From contig DAOVVQ010000231.1 in assembly GCA_030637065.1 (NCBI GenBank), positions 1-6,221 on the forward strand: 6,221 nucleotides of DNA. The letters are read 5' to 3'. Positions 1 through 4,636 of the stretch are shown here, piece after piece. The DNA is from Planctomycetota bacterium (GTDB lineage Bacteria; Planctomycetota; Phycisphaerae; Sedimentisphaerales; Anaerohalosphaeraceae). Position numbers and translations under genes: made by a program. The notes below the pieces were generated by a model. That model worked only from the letters and a program-made list of their open reading frames with translations, did not search any database and was not told the origin of the DNA. Position 1 is the first letter of the stretch; the number at the start of each line of letters is the position of its first letter.

Positions 1-277
1 CCATCTTCGGATTTCACATCGACATTTGCTCCGCTGGCGATCAGGAGTTTTACCGCGGTCTCGTTGCCATATTTGGCCGCGTGCTGCAACGGTGTGAAAC
101 CATTTTGGTCCGACTCATTGACATTGGCTCCCTCGATAATGAGCAGTTTGATCTTCGCAAAGTCATCGGTTCTGACGATCTGTTGGAAGCTTATTCCCGG
201 TTCGCTTCCAGCCAGGGCGGCAAAGGAAAGGATTGGATTGGTAGCAGGCAGGCAAGCACTTTCGTTCTTTTTAGCAT
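1..277 (-). CDS. Exported ankyrin-repeat protein, N-terminal part, frameshifted in its signal peptide
   Basis: The gene runs off the left edge. The ATG at 277-275 has a strong ribosome binding site (AAGGAGAA, about 4 nt upstream). From it the frame reads MLKRTKVLACLLPI and then hits a stop within 28 codons. The frame that continues leftward is open to position 3. It encodes an N-terminal half repeat (DDFAKIKLLIIEGANVNESD) and a full 33-residue ankyrin repeat with the signature NGFTPLQHAAKYGNETAVKL and LLIASGANVDVKSEDG. The two frames meet at a tandem GGATTGGATT (230-239, plus strand). With one 5-bp copy removed, the protein becomes continuous and gains a convincing signal peptide (basic KRTK, then a hydrophobic run through LLPILSFAALAG). 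Ankyrin repeats mediate protein-protein contacts, so a periplasmic or surface role is inferred. The gene may be a recent pseudogene, a slippage-switched gene, or carry a sequencing error. It has its own promoter at 362-389. Confidence 0.72.
230..241. repeat. 5-bp tandem duplication (GGATT)2GG inside the ankyrin gene
   Basis: Two adjacent GGATT copies (230-234 and 235-239) are followed by GG. On the coding strand this is CCAATCCAATCC, lying in the hydrophobic part of the signal peptide. The extra 5 bp shift the frame by two and cause an early stop. Removing one copy joins the start codon to the ankyrin frame exactly. Confidence 0.8.
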
Positions 278-361
278 GACTTCTCCTTTTACGACTTTCT
301 GTTCTTTGAATCCACCTGCTCTTGTTGAGCGGCGAGAAAAGATCTGGATGCTATGTCTCTA

Positions 362-389
362 ATCATAGGCGTTAATGTCTGCTTGTCAA
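362..389 (-). promoter_or_regulatory. Sigma-70 promoter of the ankyrin gene
   Basis: On the minus strand there is a perfect -35 box TTGACA (389-384), a 16-bp spacer and a -10 box TATGAT (367-362). Transcription would start near 355. This leaves an untranslated leader of about 78 nt before the ATG at 277, with the AAGGAGAA ribosome binding site at its end. Confidence 0.7.
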
Positions 390-472
390 GCATTTTTCGG
401 CTTGGCTGGGAAAGCCACTGAAATGAGCATTACTATGGAAAGGCTGGGAGTGAGGCAAAAAAAGGTTGGTGC

Positions 473-515
473 AAAAAATAAACCGCATGGCCCCCCGTTG
501 CAGGGAGCCATGCGG
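473..515 (-). terminator. Intrinsic terminator of the candidate small RNA
   Basis: A perfect 9-bp stem (CCGCATGGC at 483-491 with GCCATGCGG at 507-515) encloses a 15-nt loop. Within the loop, GGG/CCC bases can extend the pairing. Read on the minus strand the stem is followed by TTTATTTTTT (482-473), a good U-tract. Read on the plus strand only CTTTG follows, so the element is directional. Confidence 0.7.
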
Positions 516-560
516 CTTTGTAAATAACTCCATTTGGAGAAGGAGAAGACTAATTTATAA
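473..560 (-). ncRNA. Candidate small RNA of about 87 nt with its own promoter and terminator
   Basis: A sigma-70 promoter at 566-594 would start a minus-strand transcript near 559. It would end at a strong intrinsic terminator at 473-515. The predicted RNA begins with an AU-rich 5' end, then a pyrimidine tract (GTCTTCTCCTTCTCC) and a small hairpin (CTCCA-AA-TGGAG, 529-540), and then the terminator stem. A 70-residue reading frame overlaps this stretch (598-386), but its start lies upstream of the predicted transcription start and it runs through the terminator, so it is unlikely to be coding. The downstream ankyrin gene has its own promoter, which makes a stand-alone RNA more likely than a leader. 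The pyrimidine tract could pair with purine-rich ribosome binding sites. I recognise no known RNA family. An attenuator ahead of the ankyrin gene is the alternative. Confidence 0.5.
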
Positions 561-565
561 CGCTT

Positions 566-594
566 AGTATACCACATGTCCGCTGGTAACGCAA
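566..594 (-). promoter_or_regulatory. Sigma-70 promoter of the candidate small RNA
   Basis: On the minus strand there is a -35 box TTGCGT (594-589), a 17-bp spacer and a -10 box TATACT (571-566). The -10 box is preceded by TGG, giving an extended -10 (TGn) element. The -35 box is only a partial match, and the extended -10 compensates for this. Confidence 0.58.
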
Positions 595-607
595 ACATGA
601 TTTTGGT

Positions 608-637
608 CCTACATAAAAAAAAATTTGCCTACGTAAA
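608..637. repeat. Short direct repeat CCTACRTAAA
   Basis: CCTACATAAA (608-617) and CCTACGTAAA (628-637) lie exactly 20 bp apart, about two helical turns, in an A-rich stretch between the candidate small RNA promoter and the dnaK control region. They could be binding sites for a regulator, but nothing identifies one. Confidence 0.3.
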
Positions 638-695
638 CACCTCGGGGCTCGGATAGCCGCTTTTTTTGCAGACTGCCAGCGTCAAAAATTGCTTT

Positions 696-714
696 GTCTG
701 CCAAAATGGCATAC
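696..714. promoter_or_regulatory. Palindromic activator-binding site candidate upstream of dnaK
   Basis: GTcTGCCAaaaTGGCAtAC is a 19-bp dyad with one mismatched pair and a perfect TGCCA/TGGCA core (699-711). Its centre (705) lies about 100 bp before the predicted sigma-54 start site, the usual distance for a bacterial enhancer-binding protein site. A related half-site GACTGCCA lies at 671-678, 25 bp from GTCTGCCA (696-703), and GCAGAC (668-673) is an inverted copy of GTCTGC (696-701). The identity of the binding protein is unknown. Confidence 0.45.
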
Positions 715-779
715 CTGGAACCGCTTCGCTAAAAACGCAAGTCGTTTATACATAAGGCTTTACGGTTTTTGTGGGCTGC

Positions 780-795
780 TGGCACGGTCTTTGCA
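780..795 (+). promoter_or_regulatory. Sigma-54 (RpoN) -24/-12 promoter of dnaK
   Basis: TGGCACGGTCTTTGCA matches the sigma-54 consensus TGGCACG-N4-TTGCW at every specified base. The invariant GG (781-782) and GC (793-794) are separated by exactly 10 bp. The transcription start would be near 806, giving a leader of about 69 nt before the dnaK ATG. Sigma-54 promoters need an ATP-dependent activator bound upstream, and a dyad at 696-714 is well placed for one. No CIRCE inverted repeat and no convincing sigma-70 or sigma-32 promoter was seen. Confidence 0.8.
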
Positions 796-874
796 ATATA
801 TAGCTTAAGGAAATTGTGCAGATTACAGAAATAATGCAAATTAAGGATATTGCTGACATTAGGAGTGTTTAATC

Positions 875-2821
875 ATGGCTAAAATTATTGGAATTGACTT
901 GGGAACCACGAACTCGGTTGTTGCGGTGATGGAAGGTGCGGCTCCGAAGGTGCTGGTCAACTCGTCTGGCTCGCGTCTGACACCTTCGGTGATTGGCTTT
1001 ACCGACAAGGGCGAACGGCTGATCGGTCAGATCGCACGTCATCAGCAGGTGACGAATCCGGAGAATACCGTTTTTTCGATAAAGCGGTTCATGGGACGTC
1101 GCCACAACGAGGTCAGCTCGGAAGAGAAGCTGGTTCCTTATAAGATCACCGGCGGCGCAGATGAGCTGCTGAAGGTAAATGTTCGCGGTAAGGAGTATAC
1201 TCCGCCGGAGCTGAGTGCGATGGTTTTGCAGGACCTTAAGAAGACGGCTGAGGATTATCTCGGCGAAAAGGTCGACCAGGCTGTGATTACCGTTCCTGCG
1301 TATTTCAACGATGCTCAGAGGCAGGCGACCAAGGACGCCGGCACGATCGCGGGTCTGAAAGTCGAGCGGATCATTAATGAGCCGACGGCGGCTGCACTTG
1401 CGTACGGGCTTGAGAAGAAAAAGGAAGAAAAGATCGCTGTCTTTGACTTTGGCGGCGGAACGTTCGATATCTCGATCCTTGACATTGGCGAAAACATTGT
1501 CGAGGTTCTCAGCACTAATGGCGATACGCACTTAGGCGGCGACGATCTTGACGAGGTTTTGATCAACTATCTGGCTGACGAGTTCAAGAAGACCGAGGGC
1601 ATCGACCTTCGCACGGACCCGATGGCACATCAGCGGCTAAAGGAAGCCGGCGAAAAGGCCAAGTGCGAACTCAGCACCCAGGTCGAGGCGACCGTCAATC
1701 TGCCGTTTATCACCGCGGACTCTTCCGGGCCGAAGCATCTTCAGGTTACGATCACGCGGAGCACGTTCGAGTCTCTCGCCGAGCCGATCCTTAACAGGCT
1801 GAAAGGGCCGTGCGAAATGGCGATCGCCGATGCCAATCTTTCACCCAACGACATTGCAGAGGTTCTGCTCGTTGGCGGTTCGACGAGGATGCCTAAGGTT
1901 CAGGAGATCGCAAGGGGTATATTCGGTAAGGATTCGAATAAGGGTATCAATCCTGACGAGGTGGTCGCGCTTGGCGCTGCTATCCAGGGTGCGGTCCTTT
2001 CCGGCGATGAGGGCGTTAAAGACATACTGCTGCTCGATGTTACTCCGCTTTCGTTGGGTGTCGAGACGTTGGGCGGCGTGATGACCCGGCTGATCGAGCG
2101 AAATACTACTATCCCGACCGGCAAGAAGGAGCTCTTCTCCACCGCCGCTGACAGCCAGACCAGCGTTGACATTCATGTTCTCCAGGGCGAGCGGGAGTTT
2201 GCCACCGACAACCGGACGTTGGGCAGGTTCCAGCTTACCGAGATGCCGCCGGCACCGAGGGGCATGCCTCAGATCGAGGTTAGTTTCGATATCGATGCCA
2301 ACGGTATTCTCAATGTGTCGGCGAAGGACATGGGGACGGGCAAAGAGCAGTCCATCGAGATTCGGTCCAGCTCCGGGCTCAACCAGGATGAGGTCGAAGA
2401 GATGCGTAAAGACGCCGAGGGCCATGCCGACGAGGACAAGAAGCGACGCGAGGTCGTCGACCTGAGGAACCGCGCCGACCAGTTGGTCTATGCTACGGAA
2501 AAGACGCTCAAGGAACACGGCGAGAAGGTCACTGCCGAGGCCCGCGGGAATATCGAAAGCGCGCTGAATAACCTCAAAGAGGCTGTCAAGGGCGATAACG
2601 GCGACGCGATCAAGAAGGCGTCGGAGAACCTTGAGACGGCTGCACAGGAATTGGGCAAGATACTCTACGAAGAGGCAGCCAAAAAACAGGCGGCAGCAGG
2701 CGGCGGCGAACAGGCCGCGCCAGACCAGCAGGCCCCGACCCAGCCGCCTGAAGAAGGCGAAGTAAGAAGAAAGGGCGGCGACGACGTAATAGACGCAGAG
2801 TTCGAGGCAAAGGACAACTAA
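875..2821 (+). CDS. dnaK: Molecular chaperone DnaK (Hsp70)
   Basis: This is the cytosolic ATP-driven Hsp70 chaperone that binds exposed hydrophobic segments of unfolded proteins and works with DnaJ and GrpE. It is complete at 648 residues (E. coli DnaK has 638). The nucleotide-binding domain carries IGIDLGTTNS (5-14), the phosphate loop GGGTFDIS (193-200) and VLLVGGSTRMPKVQ (330-343). The hydrophobic interdomain linker ILLLD (384-388) leads into the substrate-binding domain (DVTPLSLGVETLGG onward). A helical lid follows, then a Gln/Ala/Pro-rich tail and the conserved acidic terminus DDVIDAEFE. The start is fixed by AGGAG at 861-865, 9 nt before the ATG. The gene is transcribed alone, with no grpE or dnaJ in the window, from an apparent sigma-54 promoter, which is unusual for dnaK. 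The shorter 5' neighbourhood has no CIRCE element. Function is certain; which paralogue this is in its genome cannot be told. Confidence 0.98.
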   Translation: MAKIIGIDLGTTNSVVAVMEGAAPKVLVNSSGSRLTPSVIGFTDKGERLIGQIARHQQVTNPENTVFSIKRFMGRRHNEVSSEEKLVPYKITGGADELLKVNVRGKEYTPPELSAMVLQDLKKTAEDYLGEKVDQAVITVPAYFNDAQRQATKDAGTIAGLKVERIINEPTAAALAYGLEKKKEEKIAVFDFGGGTFDISILDIGENIVEVLSTNGDTHLGGDDLDEVLINYLADEFKKTEGIDLRTDPMAHQRLKEAGEKAKCELSTQVEATVNLPFITADSSGPKHLQVTITRSTFESLAEPILNRLKGPCEMAIADANLSPNDIAEVLLVGGSTRMPKVQEIARGIFGKDSNKGINPDEVVALGAAIQGAVLSGDEGVKDILLLDVTPLSLGVETLGGVMTRLIERNTTIPTGKKELFSTAADSQTSVDIHVLQGEREFATDNRTLGRFQLTEMPPAPRGMPQIEVSFDIDANGILNVSAKDMGTGKEQSIEIRSSSGLNQDEVEEMRKDAEGHADEDKKRREVVDLRNRADQLVYATEKTLKEHGEKVTAEARGNIESALNNLKEAVKGDNGDAIKKASENLETAAQELGKILYEEAAKKQAAAGGGEQAAPDQQAPTQPPEEGEVRRKGGDDVIDAEFEAKDN

Positions 2822-2893
2822 AAACCGACCACCAGTCGGCAGACAAAATAAAAAAAGGAATCCGAACTCCTTAAAACGAAAAGCGTGGAAAGC

Positions 2894-2964
2894 AGGGACG
2901 ACCGCCTGTCAAATTAACCTGAAAATAGGTGACTGTCCCTAGTTTTGTTTTTAGTTTTGAGGCG
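2894..2964 (+). repeat. REP-like hairpin, left boundary of the HNH block, possible dnaK terminator
   Basis: AGGGAC (2894-2899) pairs with GTCCCT (2935-2940), and inside it ACCT (2917-2920) pairs with AGGT (2927-2930) around GAAAAT. The T-rich run AGTTTTGTTTTTAGTTTT follows, so the hairpin may also terminate dnaK transcription. The right half, from AATAGGTGACTGTCCCTAG (2924-2942) through the T-rich run to GAGGCG (2964), recurs in inverted orientation at 3679-3739 beyond the HNH gene. Confidence 0.6.
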
Positions 2965-3008
2965 TAACAGAGCACTAGCATCGGTTATATACGAGGACAC
3001 TGAGAACG

Positions 3009-3653
3009 TTGGCATCGCCTTACCTCAGAGTGGAAGACGTTATAGAAGCCTTCAAAGCATTTGGCGGAGAGGCTGATTGGAGTGCCGTAAAAGCATATAT
3101 TACATCGAAGCGAGATCACCCTTACGCCCCATATAAGGACCTACAGAACTATGAGAAGACCATGTTCCAACTTGTCCAATTGCACTGTGAGGGATATGAT
3201 AAGTTCAGAGGCCCTGTTCTTTTTGAAAAAGTCCGGAGAGGCCGATTCCGGTTAGTCTCTTCACCCGTTGCAGTCGACCGGATACGCAAATCTCCACACG
3301 AGGTTCATCCTGAGACTGTTCCCCCGGGTCGAGAGTATATAGCTGGCACGGTACGTCAGGTCCTCATCAATGCCTTCGAACGAGATCCAAACGCCCGCAG
3401 GGCATGCCTCGACTCTCATGGTATGCAGTGTGCCGCCTGTGAGATGACTTTTGAGCAGCGATATGGTTCCATCGGCAAGGGATTTATTCACGTCCATCAC
3501 AAGAAGCCCTTGGCCAATCGAGAGGTCTATCATTTGGATCCAGTAGATGATCTCATCCCAGTCTGTCCGAACTGTCATGCGATGCTCCACACCTATGATC
3601 CACCGCTGTCCGTCGATGAACTAAAAGCGGCAATGCAGAATAGGAACGGTTAA
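3009..3653 (+). CDS. Winged-helix and HNH endonuclease domain protein
   Basis: This is a 214-residue probable DNA endonuclease. The C-terminal HNH/zinc module has CAAC (141-144), HVHHKKPL (from 161, with the HH at 163-164), then DLIPVCPNCHAMLH (to 194) supplying the second Cys pair (186 and 189), Asn188 and His190/194. This is the arrangement of McrA-type HNH nucleases. The N-terminal part (about 5-80) reads like a winged helix, with EDVIEAFKAFGGEADWSAVK first and a wing-like RRGRFRL at the end. It may recognise DNA or a modified base, which is inference. No ATG fits: the frame is closed by a TAG at 2976, so TTG at 3009 is chosen, with a weak AGGA 11 nt upstream. GTG at 3030 is an alternative. 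No methylase or partner gene lies nearby, which suggests a solitary modification-dependent or phage-defence nuclease. Inverted repeats flank the gene on both sides. Confidence 0.85.
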   Translation: MASPYLRVEDVIEAFKAFGGEADWSAVKAYITSKRDHPYAPYKDLQNYEKTMFQLVQLHCEGYDKFRGPVLFEKVRRGRFRLVSSPVAVDRIRKSPHEVHPETVPPGREYIAGTVRQVLINAFERDPNARRACLDSHGMQCAACEMTFEQRYGSIGKGFIHVHHKKPLANREVYHLDPVDDLIPVCPNCHAMLHTYDPPLSVDELKAAMQNRNG

Positions 3654-3678
3654 CCAAGCCCCTGCGTAGCAAAAACAA

Positions 3679-3739
3679 CGCCGTAAAACTAAAAACTAGG
3701 AAAACTAAAAACTAAAAAACTAGGAACAGTCAACCTATT
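3679..3739 (-). repeat. Inverted REP-like copy, right boundary of the HNH block
   Basis: Read on the minus strand from 3739, this starts AATAGGTTGACTGTTCCTAG, then has T-rich TTTTTAGTTTT units, and ends ACGGCG. The copy at 2924-2964 reads AATAGGTGACTGTCCCTAG, T-rich units, then GAGGCG. The copies differ by one inserted base, one substitution, and extra TAGTTTT/CTAGTTTT units in this copy. Within the copy, the plus-strand unit AAAACTAAAAACTAGG is repeated in tandem. Confidence 0.62.
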
Positions 3740-3800
3740 AAATAACACGGAAGATGATGGCTGATTTTTTTGGGTTTATGTTTTAGGGTGTTAGGATAAT

Positions 3801-4382
3801 ATGGTTAATAGAGCGGCTAATTTTCGGTGTAATCCTGCTGGCGACTGGCCTTGTGTGGATTCTTTGGCTTATGTTGATCCTGCGGCTTTGGTTATTGGTA
3901 ATGTTCGTATCGGGCCTCGGGTTTATGTTGGTCCCGGCGCGGTTATCCGGGCGGATGAATGCGATGGCAGCGGGCAGGTTGGGCCGGTTACTATCGGGGC
4001 TGAGAGTAATGTTCAGGATGGTGTTATTATTCATGCCCTTGGCGGGACGCGGGTGACGGTTGGTGAGCGGACTTCGCTGGCGCACGGCTGTGTTATTCAT
4101 GGGTCTTGTGCTATCGGGCGGGGCTGTTTTGTGGGGTTCAGGGCGGTGGTATATAATGCCTCGTTGGCTGATGGGGTGTTTGTCAGTGCGGGCGCTATCG
4201 TTCAGGGGGCTGATCTGGCTGAAGACAGCTTTGTTGCTCCGGCTACAGCGGTGCTGAGCGATGAGGATGCGGCTGGGGTGGTTACGGCGACTACTGAGGC
4301 TGATCGTGCGTTTATGGAAAGGGTTGTAAACGCGAATGTGGCTCTGGCGGAGGGGTATCTTCGTCTTGGTCGGGAGGAATGA
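3801..4382 (+). CDS. Gamma-class carbonic anhydrase family protein (CamH-like, left-handed beta-helix)
   Basis: This is a complete 193-residue trimeric hexapeptide-repeat protein of the Cam/CamH/YrdA family. Repeats of the type [VI]-G-x-x (VIGNVRIGPRVYVGPGAVI and onward, about 30-155) form the left-handed beta-helix, followed by a C-terminal helix. The zinc ligands are His78, His95 and His100. Arg50, Asp52 and Gln72 match the Methanosarcina Cam active-site Arg59, Asp61 and Gln75 in order, and nearly all spacings agree. Glu53 matches Cam Glu62. The acidic loop that carries the proton-shuttle Glu84 of Cam is missing (17 residues between the first two His, against 36), as in CamH-type enzymes. 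Hydration of CO2 to bicarbonate is therefore plausible but unproven, and some family members act on other substrates or have no known activity. The ATG at 3801 follows TTAGGATAAT. There is no signal peptide, so it is cytosolic. It has no obvious operon partner. Confidence 0.9.
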   Translation: MVNRAANFRCNPAGDWPCVDSLAYVDPAALVIGNVRIGPRVYVGPGAVIRADECDGSGQVGPVTIGAESNVQDGVIIHALGGTRVTVGERTSLAHGCVIHGSCAIGRGCFVGFRAVVYNASLADGVFVSAGAIVQGADLAEDSFVAPATAVLSDEDAAGVVTATTEADRAFMERVVNANVALAEGYLRLGREE

Positions 4383-4384
4383 GC

Positions 4385-4487
4385 TTGTAGCGACCATTTA
4401 GATTTAGTAGCCAGTAGCCAGTATTCAGTATTCTGAACAGTGTCCGGTATTCGGTGTTGCTGTGCATACACCCATTGTAGCGACCAT
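4385..4487 (+). repeat. 13-bp direct repeat TTGTAGCGACCAT
   Basis: Identical TTGTAGCGACCAT copies lie at 4385-4397 and 4475-4487, 90 bp apart, with the 7-bp minisatellite units between them. The second copy leads into an imperfect hairpin (CCACC at 4488-4492 pairing with GGTGG at 4506-4510, and GGC-TTT-GCC inside). These look like pieces of a dispersed intergenic repeat family rather than gene signals. Confidence 0.6.
4408..4435 (+). repeat. 7-bp minisatellite, left block
   Basis: Four consecutive 7-mers: TAGCCAG, TAGCCAG, TATTCAG, TATTCTG. The same unit types, in reverse complement, form the block at 6132-6180 on the other side of the sulfatase gene. Confidence 0.75.
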
Positions 4488-4531
4488 CCACCTCGGCTTT
4501 GCCTCGGTGGCTGCCACCCGTCATCAAATCT

Positions 4532-4629
4532 GTAGGATGGGTAACTTTGTTACCCATGCTGACGGACGAGCTTATAGAACCGCATGGGTAACTGCCTTAT
4601 AGGCAGATAGGATTTGTTACCCATCCTAC
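4532..4629. mobile_element. 98-bp nested inverted-repeat element (MITE/REPIN-like)
   Basis: The outer arms are a perfect 14-bp inverted repeat: GTAGGATGGGTAAC (4532-4545) and GTTACCCATCCTAC (4616-4629). The inner arms are a perfect 11-bp inverted repeat: GTTACCCATGC (4549-4559) and GCATGGGTAAC (4582-4592). A further perfect hairpin TGCCT-TAT-AGGCA lies at 4593-4605. The GGGTAAC core is thus present four times in alternating orientation. The right arm ends 7 bp from the sulfatase stop codon, so its hairpins may also limit transcription out of that gene. There is no coding capacity. Confidence 0.65.
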
Positions 4630-4636
4630 GGAACGA

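Noticed and set aside
386..598. Minus-strand reading frame of 70 residues over the candidate small RNA
   Set aside because: Its start lies upstream of the predicted transcription start, it has no good ribosome binding site, and it reads straight through the strong terminator stem. The sequence resembles no protein I know.
643..668. GGCT-CGGAT-AGCC followed by seven T as a plus-strand terminator
   Set aside because: The stem is only 4 bp with a mismatch next to it, and no plus-strand gene or promoter was found upstream of it.
796..874. CIRCE operator or a riboswitch in the dnaK leader
   Set aside because: No TTAGCACTC/GAGTGCTAA arms are present. The only repeat is a short direct TTAAGGA (805-811 and 841-847), with no stable fold that I could see.
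869..1531. Long minus-strand frame of 220 residues inside dnaK
   Set aside because: It is antisense to the strongly conserved DnaK ATPase domain and has an Arg/Leu-rich composition typical of a mirror frame.
2825..2872. Small hairpins just after dnaK (CCGAC/GTCGG and AAGGA/TCCTT) as terminators
   Set aside because: Neither is followed by a U-tract on the plus strand. The second has a T-run only when read on the minus strand, where no gene needs terminating. The hairpin at 2894-2940 is the better dnaK terminator candidate.
2894..3739. CRISPR array
   Set aside because: The repeats are inverted and enclose a gene. There is no set of regularly spaced direct repeats with unique spacers, and the heptamer arrays elsewhere have no spacers at all.
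3783..4397. Minus-strand frame of 204 residues opposite the carbonic anhydrase gene
   Set aside because: The plus-strand frame has complete family motifs and a ribosome binding site. The opposite frame is low-complexity (Asn, Arg, Ile, Pro) and has no recognisable domain.
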